Assembly: GCF_008728515.1 (NCBI RefSeq)
Contig: NC_044984.1
Span: forward strand, 125,979,349-126,043,348
Length of the DNA: 64,000 nucleotides
Direction: 5' to 3'
From: Papio anubis
Lineage: Eukaryota; Chordata; Mammalia; Primates; Cercopithecidae
This document shows positions 44,446 to 57,475 of the stretch, in pieces. Position 1 is the first letter of the stretch; each line of letters opens with the position of its first letter. The position numbers and the translations under genes were made by a program. The notes under the pieces were generated by a model that made no database searches, was not told the DNA's origin, and saw only the letters and a program-made list of their open reading frames with translations.

Positions 44446-46230
44446 AGCATGAAAGTGGCAGACACCAGGATGAAGTCATTCTTTTCAGACCCAGAGGAAA
44501 CAGGGTCAGGAGGCCTGGGGGAAGGGAGGACGCTGCTGCGTGTCTGAGATCAGAGCTGTTTCCAAGGACTTTCTGAAGCCCCACAAGAAGGCCCTCCACG
44601 TCGGTCACGCATCTCCGGCCTGGCAGGGCTTGCATGGCTCCCACGTATACGCATTTCTACGGCCAGGGTTATCTGGTTACCAGACATTCTTGAGGACTGA
44701 AGTGATTCTGATCAGATGCTCTCAAAAGACCACTTCCCGGTGACAACACCTCCTTCAATAAACTGACAGCAGGTCTGGCTGTGGGTCCCTGTAACCAGTG
44801 AACTGTGTCCGAGCAGCTCAGGCGAACTTCTCCCTTTTGCCAGTGAAAGCTTTTTCTTACCCTCCCTCACTGGAGGCACCTGTTACTTGCCACAGGCATT
44901 CGGGATTCTCATCCTCTTTTTCTATCCCCAGATAAATTCAACATATATGAGGATATTTTTCTCTGATGTCTTTTCTGAGGTTGACAATAGTTTATTCATA
45001 CATAACCATGAGCAGCCAATCATCAATCCTGCTGCTCTGTGCTAACTGGATTTATTTTTACAACTGCTGTAAGAAAACATTTATTTCCCTAACAGACTCT
45101 GAAACTTTAGTTAATGGATTACTATAATTACACCCCCCCGGCTCCCAGGTTTGTTTAAAAATGATCTAACTCAGGTCACAAAACCCAGCATTTCTTTACC
45201 CTAACACTGATGTGTCATTTTTTTTGAATGATAAGGACAAGTTTTAATAGGCTTCTGACCTAAAATATCCAGTTTTCACGACAAATTATCTGAGAACATA
45301 GTAGCTGAACTTGAAAATTTAGCTAGAAGAAAGCTGAGGTTCACTTTTTCCTTGGGTCCTGAGACTTCCTAGTGCATTAATCTGATTTTTGTTAAATGAA
45401 TCACGGTTTGTTTTGTTTTTTTGTTTTTTGGGTTTTTTTTTTCTCCTCTAGCTCTCAAATCATAATAGGACCAGGCCCCTGAGAGGCACTGAAATCCTCC
45501 GTGAGCGCTTCTGGCCCCTGGACCTCGGATGGTGGGACAATTCCCTGTTTCACTGCCACAGTGGCCTGGGGGAAGTTCACCTCCCTGCTAACTTACCTTT
45601 GCAGGGAAAGCTCCTATCCTTGCCAGCAAGAGCCCCACCCACGGCCAACTGCCCTGGGTCCCGGTGTGGGACAGTTCTGTGGGTGGCCTGGACCGACTCG
45701 GTTCTCTCCCCTTTCTCACTCGTAGTTCTCAAGAGTAATTGTAGAATGTGCAGGAACGCAGCACCCTCAGCTACAGAGGAACTGCCTGAAACCGCCCCCC
45801 AGGACTTGCCCCTGTCCCTCTGGGGAAAGCAGCACCTTGAGTTAGGGAAGAGCTTCCTGGGACAGTGAGAGCTTTGTTCCTCTCTCTGCTGCACGCAGGA
45901 TGCCCTTCAAAGCTTCACCCTCTGGTCACGTGTCCCCTGAGCCATGTAGCCCAGGGTGGGCTGCCTTGCAGGGTCCCTCAGCTGTGCCGAAGCAGGGCGC
46001 AGTCCAGCCTCCATCCACCCTGGCAGCTTGGCTGAGCCTGGGGGACGGGCTCCCTGTGGACCCAGCCTTCTGTTGTTTCTTGCTGCCTGTGAATAACAAC
46101 TTGCAGGCAAACAGGTGACCAGGGCATGGTGGCCCTAAACAGCAGCCCAGGGTGCAGGGGCAGCAGGTGGACTCTGGCTTCTGGGCTTTAGCACAGTGGT
46201 GACCCCCAGGCAGCGGGGGGCTCTCTGGGA
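44446..46230. other. Right-arm block without homology to the left arm
   Basis: Unique sequence in the position where the left arm has 27,905-28,544. The part 44,900-45,470 is AT-rich and ends in a T-rich run near 45,410-45,440. No gene or named repeat recognised. Confidence 0.6.
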
Positions 46231-47479
46231 TTGGTAATTAGTGAACCTGCTTCTTCACTGGGAGGAGCGGCTGCCCTGAGGCGAGGACTGATCTGTGTTG
46301 AAAACTGGAATTCCAAAATGACAATTAAATCTGAAAGGGAGACCAGGGGAGGCCCACACCCGGGAGGAAACTGCATTTTACCCCGGTCAAGCCCTGTCCT
46401 TGGCCTCCACAGCCCAGGACAAATACTTCAGGGCAGCTTAACAGCATCAAAGCCCCCGGGCCCCACACGGGGAGAAGGAAGAAGACCACAGACTACCCCA
46501 GGAACTTGTGGCCTGTGGGGCCCAGGTGGGCCAGGAATAAGGCTGTACCCCTCCCAGGTGGAAGAATAAGGTGAAACCAAGGGGAGAGGCCTCTCGCCTC
46601 ACGGGCCCCAAACCATGTAGCCTCGGACACGTCCTGCCCTCTGTCCCCACATCCTCCTCTGTCTTGTGAGGCTGCCCCAGGGCCATGGTTTAGAACAGCC
46701 GGTGACCACGGGGAGCCACACCCTAGCCAGCCCCCTTGGCCCCACTGGCTCTGACTTCCTTGGGAGGCTGAGGGTGACTCGACGGGAGGCAGGAGAGCAC
46801 AGGGGGAATTCACTGCAGGTTTAGGTGCAGGGTCTGGGGCCACCCAGACAGCAGCCACAGCCACGGCCCTGGAGGGCAGGGAGGAGGTCAGCGGGAGGTG
46901 GGGGCGCAGGGAGGGGATATGCAGAGTCTTGCCTAGGTCAGTGGGAGGCAGGGATGCAGAGGGCTGTCCCGGGGAGGCTGGGCCATGGAGGACGCAGTGG
47001 GAAACCTCAGGGCATGGGACCCACCCTATGCCCCCTCCTTTCCTCCTGCTCCTGCCTGTGCCCTCCATTGGCCAAACCCAGGCAGGAGCTAGTGGACTCG
47101 GAGCCCGGACCCCGAGGGTCAGCCTGCTGGACACAGCCAGGGAGGCTGAGGGGCCTCTGAGCAGAGCCCGGGGCGGTGGCCTCTCCACCCACCAAGGCCT
47201 GGCTTCCCGGGCTGTCCCAGTGCCCTCAGGTCCTGGTCCCACCATGGCCTAAGATGGGCCCAGGGCCGCGTGGGAGTCAGTGACCTGGGGAAACTCAGCC
47301 ACTGTGAACCTTAAGAGGGGCTCCTGGGCATGGCTTCTGTAGGCACAGGGGGTCTTTGGCAGAGTCAGGGGATTCTTTGAGCAGTGAACGTTCCCCTGAC
47401 CACCCTGGCCGAGTAGGTTGAGCTTTTTGGCTCAAAGAGCATCACTTGGGGACAGTGACCCACACCTGTTGGTTTGTTC

Positions 47480-47530
47480 TTTGATTCATTCATTTATTCA
47501 TTCATTCACTCATTCATTCACTCATGAATT
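47480..47530. repeat. (ATTC)n microsatellite, right arm
   Basis: gattcattcatttattcatt continues as cattcactc phrases. It is longer than the left counterpart (25,490-25,525, gaatgaatgactgaatg). Confidence 0.88.
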
Positions 47531-48320
47531 GTGTGTCACTGAGGCTACCGAGAGGAACCATGCACAGATGACTCGTGGGGGACTGAACACAAGTGTGGCC
47601 AGTTCAGAGCAGGAATCCAAACCACACAGGCCCCTCCCCACTCCCCTCTCACTCCTGTGTTCCCTGGGACAGGTTCCTTAATGTCTCTGTTTCTTCCTCT
47701 ATAAAATGAGGACAGCAGCCAGCTCACCTCCCGGGGCTGCTGGGCTGACTGAGTCCTGCGTGGAAGGTGCTCAGAGCAGGGCCTGGCCCAGGAGGCCCCT
47801 CAGCTCCCAGCGGCCCTCACTGTGGAGCTGCGAGGCGTGTGGTTATTGATTTTCTGGTTCTGCTGATGTGAGACTCCGCACCTGCGAGGCAGAGGCTGCC
47901 CAGTGCTGTTCAGGGAGCCTGGGCTCTAATTGGCCATTCCATGATTCAGCAACTTTGGATTCTCAACATATACACACCTGAGTTATAGGAATTCCAAGAT
48001 ATGTATTTCGCAAGACAAAATGAGAGAAATAATTCAAATTGAATGCCAAATTAAATTGAACATATACAGTATTTATCACCCACTGTTCATTTTAGTCTGT
48101 ATTCTGCATCCTGTATATGTTTTGTTCTGTATATATTTTGCAGAACCATTGGGCATTGTGTTTTGGGGTGATTTGTAAGGGCAATTTTGACCAAGCAATT
48201 TGCCCTCTGTGCCAGCATTAGGACAGAGTCCACATATGGTGTGTGGTTCTGCCTCATAAACAAGGACTTCGTTCCTATCTCAGGATGAACATAAAGGTGT
48301 GAAATGAGAATTCTGGCAGT

Positions 48321-48418
48321 GCCCTCCCTCCCTCCCTCCTCTCTTCCCTTCCTCCCTCCCTCCTCTCTTCTCTTCCTCCCTCCCTCCTCTCTTCCCTTCC
48401 TCCTTCCCTCCCTCCAGG
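48321..48418. repeat. (CCCT/CTTC)n microsatellite, expanded in right arm
   Basis: About 100 bp of ccctcc, ctcttcc and ttcctcc phrases. The left arm has only five or six ggga units at 23,956-23,977. Confidence 0.92.
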
Positions 48419-48742
48419 GTGACAGGATCTCCACCGCATCTCAGTCCCCACGGAGTCCTGTGCAGGTCTCTCAGTTCCAAGAGCCGTGTTTGAATTCGGT
48501 CCTGCCATGTAATGGGATCATGTTTGGCATCTGTAGAGGCAGGGCCCTTGCAGTCAACGTAGTGATCAGGGACGGTGGCCTGGCCCAGGGCAGGGGTAGG
48601 GACCTGGGAGAATGGCCCAGGGCAGTGTGGGTCTGGGGAAGAGCCAGGGGCCTGGTGGACAGCCAGGTGGGGCCGGGTGGGGTGGGCGGTGACTCCTGGG
48701 CCATGGTTCTCCCTCCTGGTACCCTAGGGACGCCCCCCCTCC

Positions 48743-50240
48743 CCACTGTGTGCTCAGTGTCACAGAAGCTTTCGGCCTGCAGCCCCCCTTTTCCTACAGC
48801 CCCAGCTCTTCAAGAGAGAAGTGCTGGCTTCCTTGGCTCAGCACAGGGTCCCCTGTGTGGCTGGCACAGAGCTGTGCCATCTCCAGTGTGGACGGTCCTG
48901 CAGGCAGCCCCAGCTCAGGCTCCTAAGCGTTCTGGAGCCCGGAAGCGGAGCCCTCCTTCTATTCTATTCTATTAGGACAGGCGCTCCCTGTGGGGCCAGT
49001 GCACCCTCCTGCAGGAAACCCTCCAGCGTGGGATGGAGATGCTGAGACCCTCTGGCCACACCCAGACTCCTCTCCAGGCCACTATCCCTCCGCAGTCATT
49101 TAATGAGCGCCTACTGTGTGCGAGGCAGGGCTGGGCAGTCTCTGAGCACAGGGTCCTGTGTCTGGGACGGAGCTGAACGGGACGCCACGCAGTCCTGCAG
49201 TGCTGAGTGGGTGGAGGAGGGGCCGAGCCCTGGGGATGTGGGTGGGGGAGGGGCCGAGGCCTGGGGATGTGGGTGGGGACACCCCGCTGGGGAGGGGCTG
49301 GGCAGAGAGGGGCAGGGTGAGCAGGACCGGCCAGGACACGGAGGGAGCCTCGCTGGCAGAGGGCACAGGGGTCAGGGCCCGTGGGGAGGCTGCGGTGTCC
49401 TGGGATTAATGAGGTCCAGCAGGGCTGGGAGAAGGTTGGGGGAGATGGACCCCAGGCTCAAGGGTCAGTCCCCTGAGGACTGAACTCTGCCCGCTCTTTC
49501 TCTTGCCCAATTCTTTCCTAAGAGTCCTGGGGAGTCACATCTTACAAACCACAGAATCTCATGAAATGGGTTTTTCTATTCACCTGTATAATGGGGCTCA
49601 CCTTCCAGCCTGACTGTGGTGCAGCTCATGGAACAGACAGCAGACCCCTCCTCTTAACCCCAGCACCCCTTCCCCGGACTCCAAGACTTCAGACAAAGCT
49701 TGGCTCTCTCAGCCAACTCAGAGCTAAAGAATCCTGGAAACCCACCGGTGACTGGTAAGCCCCCGCCTCCCGAGGTCCCGCCTTTGCGGGCTGAGCCAGC
49801 GCATCCCTTCCCTGCATGGATTCGTGATTGTACCTGCAGGCCCTGTCTCTCTGCAATGCATGAAACCAGCTGTAACCAGCCCCTGGGGCACTCCCAGAAA
49901 CTCCCCAGCCTGTGTTCTCTGGGCTGTGGGCATGCACACTGGCTCAGAATAAACCTCTTTCCATATCTTGGTAGAATTTGGGTTTTCTATTGTCAGCCTG
50001 CCAGACCCTGTCTGCCTCCGGGCTGAATGTGAGGGTGTGAGTGCATGTGAGTGAGTATATAAATGGCTGTGTGAGTGTGTGTGTGTTCTGTAAGGTGTGT
50101 GTGCATGAGTGTGTGTGCACGTGTGCATGAGTGTGTGAGCGTGTGTGTTTTAGTATGTGAGTGTGTGTGTATCCTGCTGACTCAGCCACACCACCCCTGC
50201 TCTGCCCTGTAAAGAGAGCCTGAGGCTCCTGGGCAGAAGA
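48743..50240 (+). repeat. 1.5-kb block in direct orientation to its left-arm copy (right copy)
   Basis: Same-strand partner of 22,258-23,750. Here it is bounded by right-only sequence on both sides (48,617-48,742 and 50,241-51,765). A short local tandem duplication of gaggggccgag...ggatgtgggtgggg at about 49,215-49,275 distinguishes it from the left copy. Confidence 0.93.
50030..50172. repeat. TG/GTGA-rich microsatellite, right copy
   Basis: Imperfect (TG)n tract, shorter than and differently arranged from the left copy at 23,510-23,692. Confidence 0.9.
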
Positions 50241-51764
50241 TGGCCAGGTTCTGACAGCAGGAGTGGGTAGGAACCCAAGGTGGGAGGAGCCTGAGAGGAG
50301 GGCACTCCCCAGCCCCCAGCTCCCGCTGTAGTGCCTCCATGTGGTCCCAACCCTGGTGGAGCTCCTGCCCTACTATCTGTCCCCAGCCAAGGTGGACCTC
50401 GCTGGGTGGGAGGTGGGTCCCTCCCTGGTCCAGCAGTTGAGGGGACTCCTGAGCCCTGCCCACTTTCCTTCCCCTTGCCCCAGGCTGGAAGAGGTTACAG
50501 CGCTTCCCTGTGCCCACTGCCCATGAGGCCTCTCCTCCCTGCTCCTCCTCCCTGTGCCCTTCAACCTACGTTCTCCTCCCCACCTGTCTTCCCTGTTCCT
50601 CCTCCCTGACCCCTCCTCTCTGCCCCCTTCTCCTTGCGCCCTCCAACCTGCGCCCTCCAACCTGCTCCCTCCTCCTTGTCCCCTCTTTCCAGTCCCTCTA
50701 CCAGTCCTTGCCCTCCCTCTGTGTTTTCTGCTCTCCTGTGGGGTGGAGGGCCAGGCCTCCCTTCTGGCCACATCCTGTGGTTCAGGTTGGGGCTAACACA
50801 CAGCCACAGAGGGGATTTTTGGGGAGCAAGTGACCATTCAGTGAACGTAGTAAAAGGTGACTCTGGCCGCCTGCAGAGAATGGCCTGGTGGGTGACAGGC
50901 AGCAGGGCTGGGGGACTGCAGTTCTCCTGGGAAGAGGTGGCAGTGGCAGTAGGGACGGGTAAACGTGGACGCAGCCATGAAAGGTAGAAAATAAACCCAG
51001 GGCCCTGGGAGGGGCGCTCCATGAAGCCTGTTGTACAGAAAGAGAAACCGAGGCCAGAAAGGCACATGGCTCCCTTGGTGGCTCCCTCGGCCGCCGCCAG
51101 CCCGGGTGCCTGGAGAAGGGAAGTGGCCTCCAGTCCAGGGACCTCAAATATGCGGACCTGAAGTCTCCTCTCAAGGCCACGTCTACCAATGGCGGCCCCG
51201 TTATCCTGGCTCTAGACAATCTTCCTGTCTGAGGCAACATTGAAACAACATGAGAAATGCAGAAGAAAGTTGCTGGCACCGCTGGCCTGGCTTCAACGCC
51301 TTCGCCATTCTCAGTTTGCACAGCGGGGTCCTCGTGCACTGAGTGTCACTGTCCTGGTGCTCAGGGGAGCTCCCGGTGGGGAGACTGGGCAGGCTGGGTG
51401 TGTGCAGCAGGGGAGCTATGAGGGACCCCATCCCTGCAGGCTCCTCCCCACAGACCAAGTGCGCTCCCTTCCTCAGGTGCTGACACAGGTGCACAGAGGC
51501 AGGACAGCCGGGGAAGGTGAGAATAGACAGAGCACAGCTGTCCCGGGCCCAGAGCCAGCACAGGCCGCTCACCACCCGAGGGAGTCGGGGTTTGGATTAG
51601 AGAAGGGGCCTTGGACGCCAGGATCAGGCCTGTGCAGACCCAAGGGCTTCCAAAGCACTGGGCTTGACTCCACCAGACAAAAGCTCATTACACCCACCTT
51701 GGGATCATTCCTGCCCTCTGCGGGTGTGCTGTGCTGAAGCCATGGGGCCAGGTGCGAAACCAGG
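50241..51764. other. Right-arm-only 1.5-kb block
   Basis: Lies between the direct block and the GC minisatellite, where the left arm has a direct join. It holds unique sequence and a CT-rich stretch (about 50,525-50,710, with ctccaacctgcgccc duplicated near 50,640). No gene or repeat family recognised. Confidence 0.7.
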
Positions 51765-52330
51765 AGACAGGGCCAGGTTGGAGGGGCGGGGTCAAACCAC
51801 AGGGGTGGGGCCACGGTGGGGTCCTGGTTAAGCTGTAGGGGAGGGGTCAGGGTGGAGGGGCGGGGTCGATCTCCAGGAACGAGAGGTGTGGTCAAGTCAT
51901 GGGGGGTGGGGCCAGGACGGAGGGGCGGGGTCAAGCCACAGGGGCTAGTCAGAGGTGTGGTTAAACCATAAGGGCAGGGCCAGAGTAGAGGTGAGGGATC
52001 AGAGAAGCAAATGGCTAGAAAGAGGGAGTAGAGATAGGATGGACAAGAGTAGCCAAGCCATGGGTGTGGAGATAGGGGATGGGGCCAGGATGAGGGGAGG
52101 AGCCAGACAGAGGGTGGGTCCAGGATGAAGGGCATAGTCTAACCATGGAGCAGTGTCAAGCATTGGGGGAAGCCAGGATGGAGGGGCAAGGTCAAACCAC
52201 AGGGGTGGGGCCAAGGTGGGGACGTGTGGTCAGGCCCTAGGGGTGGGGCCAGATTGGAGGGGGCTGGGTCAGGCATGGGCGGGGCCAGGCAGGAGGGGCG
52301 GGGCCACGCAGGGGGTGGGGTCACACTGTC
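51765..52330. repeat. GC-rich minisatellite, right arm
   Basis: Partner of 21,525-22,256 on the other strand, with gaggggcggggtcaaacca and aggggtggggccaaggtgg phrases. Unit number and order differ between arms. Confidence 0.9.
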
Positions 52331-52499
52331 CTGTAACAGGGGAGGGAGGACACACACATCCTGACGCCCAGCCTTTGAGGTCTCCATGGGTCTCACAGCC
52401 CCTACCTCACTGTGTCCATCTTTTCCTCCTCTTCATGACTGGCCCTCAAGAGTCAGGGCTGAACGAACCCCACTGCGCAGTGCGTGACACATCACATAT

Positions 52500-53585
52500 C
52501 ATCTGTCTGCGCGTGGATTCCTTCAGGCTTCAGGCTTTATGATGTATTTTCCTTCCTTCCCATTCCTCCTCCCATTCCCCTCCCTGCCCTTAGGAAATCA
52601 CTGAGCCGTGTTTAATGACGATCTTTTTATTGGGACGTGTTCTTGGAGAGTGTCCGTTGCTGTTTCTGGGCACGAACATCAATGGTCTCATGTGATTAAT
52701 TTCGTTCTGTGTATTTTTAAACTTTTACAAATAATCATGTTTTAAAGATGCTCTCATATCGCTCCGTGTGCACCAGCTCATTCTGTCTCGTTGCTGCATG
52801 TTTCTCCGTGTGCGTCCAGCTCCTTTTCCTCTCTGTTCTCCCAGGGACACCCACCCAGGTCCTGTGCCCCTCCCGGCCCCCACAGACAGGCTCAGAGGTC
52901 ATCTGTGGGCCTGGGTCAGCCCCTCCCTGGGTGTCTATGTGAGGTGGGACCGCTGGGTCCAGGACCCTCCGTCCACCCCCACCTGCAGGACGTCCCTGCG
53001 TCCCTGCCTCCCTGCCCAGGCTGGGCAGCGCCAGCTTCCTAATCACCGCCAGGAGTGAAAGGAGACAGCCTGGGTGTGGCATCTTGGCCTGTTGGGATTT
53101 CCTGTCCTGGGTGTTGGCTGCTCACATCACTCTGTCCACTCTTTGGGATTTCTCCTGGTTTCCTTGTTGATTAATAAAGTTACATTGTATATTTGACACA
53201 TTGGTCAGTTTCCAGTTTTAAACTTTGCAAATCTCTTTTCCCATTTTGCCAGGTATCTAATAATTTTGTTCATGATCTTCTTCATTAAGCAGGCATCCTT
53301 TGTTCTGATGTGACAAAACTAACCATTTTTCTATGGTTTATGCTTTCCAAATGTGTTTAAAAAAATATTCCCAGGCACAGGCTCCCAAAGACTCTATATG
53401 CTTTCCTGTTTTCTCTCTTTTCATATTCAGGCTTTTAATCCATCTAGACTCCACCTTTGTTTGCAGTATTGGTTAGAGATTCAGTCTTACTTTCCTCCAC
53501 ACAGACAACCCATTTTCCCAGTACCAGTTTTACACAGCCCATCTTCTATCAACTGTTTGTGGAACCAGTTTCATCATAGTTTTAA
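52500..53585 (-). mobile_element. Old L1 3'-half fragment, right arm
   Basis: Inverted partner of 20,270-21,400 at about 98% identity by eye. The clearest part is 53,090-53,585. Confidence 0.62.
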
Positions 53586-53770
53586 TAAATATCATGTGAA
53601 CATATTGCTTAGCTTGGTTGGTATTTCTGAAATGTTCTATTTTCTGTGCACTGTGCTCCTTGGGGAAAATAAACCCAAACCACACAGAATAATGAAAACG
53701 TCATCATCATCAACAGCCAGATGCCTCCTGCTTTTCCTTCAGCTGCGGCGCTGGTTAAGAGCAGAGCTCT

Positions 53771-54065
53771 GGGGCCGGGCGTGGTGGCTCACACCTGTAA
53801 TCCCAGCACTTTGGGAGGCCGAGGAGGGCAGATCACGAGGTCAGGGGTTCAAGACCAGCCTGACCAACACATGGTGAAACTCCATCTCTACTAAAAATAC
53901 AAAAATTAGCCAGGCATGGTGGTGCGTGCCTGTAATCCCAGCTCCTCAGGGGGCTGAGGCAGGAGAATCACTTGAACCCGGGAGGTGGAAGGTGCAGGGA
54001 GCTGAGATCACACCACTGCACTCCAGCCTGGGCGACAAAGTGAGACCCTGTCTAAAAAAAAGAAA
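53771..54065 (+). mobile_element. AluS-like element, right arm (shared)
   Basis: Partner of the left-arm Alu at 19,778-20,074, with flanking duplication aagagcagagct (53,758-53,769 and 54,066-54,077). Confidence 0.95.
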
Positions 54066-54958
54066 AAGAGCAGAGCTTTGGAGCCTATCAGGCCTGGTCC
54101 CCGGAAGCAGATCCTGGGATGAGGACTCGGGAACAGGTGACGCGGGAAGGGAGGGCCTGGGAGCCGGGACAGGGACGGGGTCAGGACAAGTGAAGCCGTC
54201 AGCACCAGGTCTCCTGACCACAATGACTTCCTTGTGGTCCTGCAGGGGCGCCCTGGAGCGTGAACCTGCCTCAGCCGCCCTGTTGGAGGCTCCCACACCC
54301 CGTCACTGGTCAAGGCCTCGCTGGGTGGGGAGGATGAGACAGGGCGAGCTGCTGAGTGTGGAACAACTTGCTCCTGGGGTCAGCAGCAGCAGAGCCCCTG
54401 CCAGGTTCCTGGGGTGTGAATAATTTCGCCGTGACTGATGTTAAGCCCGTGTCATACCTGGTTTACATAATTCCTGAAAACTGTGAACACTGAAATCATC
54501 TCCCACAAGCTGGGAGGAGGCGGCTTCAGCAAGGCCGGCCCCCAGGCCACTCCAGCTCACTGCGATGGGGCCAGTCGGGCTCAGTGGCCTAAGGACAGTT
54601 GTCCAAAGAGGAGTGTCAGGAGCCAGCCCTGGAGAGAGAACACAGAAGCCCAAGAGGGGTCCTGGGATGGTGAGGGCCAGAGGCTCTGAGTGGAGCCTCC
54701 CTGGTGTCCAGGTCCCTTGGGGTCGGGATTCCTCTCCTCCCCAACTGAGGCAGGTCCTAGAAGGTTATCAGGGAGCTGCAGCTGTCCCACAGCAGCTTGT
54801 GGGAGCCGACTCTCACATTTTCAGGGGTTTTACGAGCCAGTTGTTAAACCGGTTCCATCAGCCTGCCATGACCGTGAAACGCAGCAGCCATGCCCATCCC
54901 CTCCTGGGGAGAGGAGTTCAAGCTCACAGAGACCCTCAGTGCCAAGATCAAACCCAGG

Positions 54959-55311
54959 TGGTATGGTTTGTCTGTGTCCCCACTCAAATCTCAACTTAAA
55001 TCGTATCTCACAGAGTTCCCACGTGTTGTGGGAGGGACTCGGGAGAAGTAATTGAATCATGGGGGGCAGTCTCTCCTGTGCTATTCTTATGATAGTGAGT
55101 AAGTCTCACGAGATCTGATGGGTTTATCAGGGGTTTCTCCTTTTGTTTCTTCCTCATTCTCTCTTGCCACCACCGTGAAAGAAGTGGCTTTCGCCCTCCA
55201 CTGTGATTGTGAGACCTCCCCAGTCATATGGACCTGAATGTCAAATTAAACCTCCTTTTCTTCCCAGTCTCGGGTATGTCTTTATTAGCAGTGTGAAAAT
55301 AGACTAACACA
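54959..55311 (+). mobile_element. THE1-type MaLR solo LTR, right arm only
   Basis: Forward LTR from tggtatggtttgtctgtgtc to tagactaacaca, including cacgtgttgtgggagggac, ttgaatcatgggggg and cagtctcgggtatgtcttta. Flanks ccagg and ccggc resemble a decayed 5-bp duplication. The left arm (near 18,640) has no LTR at the matching point. Confidence 0.92.
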
Positions 55312-56812
55312 CCGGCCATTCTGCACTTTTGGCCAACAGGGCAAATCAGCATTCTCAGGGCCAGGCTGTGAGGCCAGCCTGTGTGGGAAGCAGGTGTCCC
55401 TACAGCTCTGGCTCCTCACTGCTGGGGTGGGTGGGGAGGGAGGCCTGTGCCCCAAGGAGAGGCCGAGGCAAGAAGGCCCCTCTTTCCAGAGCTGACATCA
55501 GGGTCTCAGGACAAGAGCAGAAAGAACTGCACGACCCAGCTCTGGCCTCTACCTGGTAGGATCCGGCCTGCCTTCGGCCCCAACTGCAGCCGCTGTACCT
55601 GCTGGAGGGACAGAGAACAGCCCGCCCTGCAGACCACAGGGACCACTCAGACCCTGAGCTGTGAGGAGACCCTGGGAAGCGGAGCGCTGGTTACAGAGGC
55701 CTCTTCCGAAAGGGGAAACCTCCTCACAGGCACCAGGGGAGCAAAGTGCCCCTGGAAACCCAACTGATCCCTCCAGCAAATAAATGTCCAGGGTGGCAGG
55801 CAGGTTTGAATTTCAGATAAGCAGGAAGGATTCTTCCTGTAAGTATGACCCTGTGGGGAGTGCTCCCAGCAAATGGGCCTGCTCCATCAGGAGGAGGGGG
55901 GACTGCGGGCAGGGAGGACCCCTCTGTGTCTGCCCTGAGCCCCAGGACACGGATCACTCTGGATGGGCGGGCCACATGGTCACAGGAAACACTCCTACAA
56001 AAACACTTCAGATAATCTGTTAAAAGCTTATCCTGTGCACTACTTTCCCTAGAAGAGTCTCTGTGGGTGGAAAACAAGGTGTAGCCTGTAGCTTAGGGGT
56101 GAGGACAGCAGAGAAACACCGGATGTGTTAGGGGTGAGGACAGCTCTTTTCAACACTAATGTGCCCCGGGCGTGTTTGTGGGCTGGAGAGAGGCAGCTAG
56201 AGGAGAGGAAACAGTTGGAGAGGGAGAAAGCCTGGGGCCTCTTATCACTGAGGGGCAGGTGAGGGCGGGAGTTGGGGGGCCAGGCTGGCTGCAGCCATCG
56301 GCAGCTCTCCTGAGCTGGGAGGGGAGAGGTGGCGGGAGGTGCTCAGACCTCTCCTGCCTTCCTTTCTGTGCACAGATGTCTTATGTATAACCCACTATTT
56401 AAGTACATTGAACACATTGATGTGTCACATATTTAGCTCTTGGATAGAGAATTTTTTTCTAAAAGCTGTTATTTTGCTTTTCAGTATCCATTTCCCATTC
56501 TGTTGCTAAATCAACCCCAGTGTTCTTTTGGGTAATCAGTCGGACCCCCCTGACGCCTCAGTTCCTGTGGTTTTGGAGGAACGAACCCCGCCCCTCCATT
56601 CCTCGAGTCCAGGTCTGACCCATCAGAACCGGTGAGACGACAGGGAGCTTTCTCTTATCACCAGGATCCTGTTGCAAAAAGTCAGAATCGCTTCATGAAA
56701 CCACCAACCAAGGACATATTTTCATTTTAAATGGAAAAAATTACGATGCTTCGTCCTAAAATTTCTGATCAATCCCCTAAAACAGTTAAAAGACAGTAAA
56801 ATGCTTACATAG
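55312..56812. other. Right-arm DNA, low-identity block, no gene
   Basis: Pairs with about 17,165-18,640 inverted. This is the most diverged shared segment, about 80-85% by eye near 56.4-56.8 kb, with many small indels. No gene recognised. Confidence 0.6.
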
Positions 56813-57199
56813 GAAGGTCCAACTATCATGTCAGGGTGCATAATACTGACAGGGTCCCTTCGTGATCGGCAAATAAACGATCAACACAGTTGTCAGCTGA
56901 CCACCACCTGTGTGCGGATGGAGCCCCCTGCTCAGCAGCTCGCATCAGTGTGGGTGAGCAACCCTCCGTCCCTGCTGACATCTGGTGCACTTTTCAACAC
57001 AGGTCTACGTGATCACCACAAGTGTATTTGGAAGTCACTTGATTTGTTCCTGGATATCGTGTTTTCACATGTATATTAAGATTTGTTAGTGGGCGTTGGA
57101 TTCATTCTTATGTAATCAGCCATTTTTTCAAGGAGACATCTGCACATTCTGTGAATTTTGGATATTAAAACCAAGCAGTGATTCACTGCAATCCCAGCC

Positions 57200-57475
57200 A
57201 ATCTCAGGAAGGCATTCTGCAGATTATGTCAACCAAGTCTAACGTTTTATGGAAAGGCAAAAGTCCTTGAACAGCCAACGCCATGAGGAAGAACAGAGTT
57301 GGAGAACCCACATACCTGACTTCAAGTCTTACCTTAAAACGACAGTAATCACCACAGCGTGGTGTCAGTGCAAGAACAGACAAACAGACCCCTGGGATGA
57401 AACAGGGAGCCGGAAGTAGGCCCACAGAAGCCCCGTCAGCTGATCTGTGATGGGGAAAAGCCGGCTCTGGTGTGG
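57200..57475 (+). mobile_element. Old L1 ORF2 fragment, right arm, uninterrupted
   Basis: Partner of the split left-arm L1. It reads continuously through cccacatacctgacttcaag, cagtaatcaccacagcgtgg, aagaacagacaaacagaccc and cagctgatctgtgatgggg. It is the empty site for the 563-bp LTR. Many substitutions and no intact reading frame. Confidence 0.78.

Noticed and set aside
57200..57475. Possible functional L1
   Set aside because: Short, diverged fragment without an intact reading frame.
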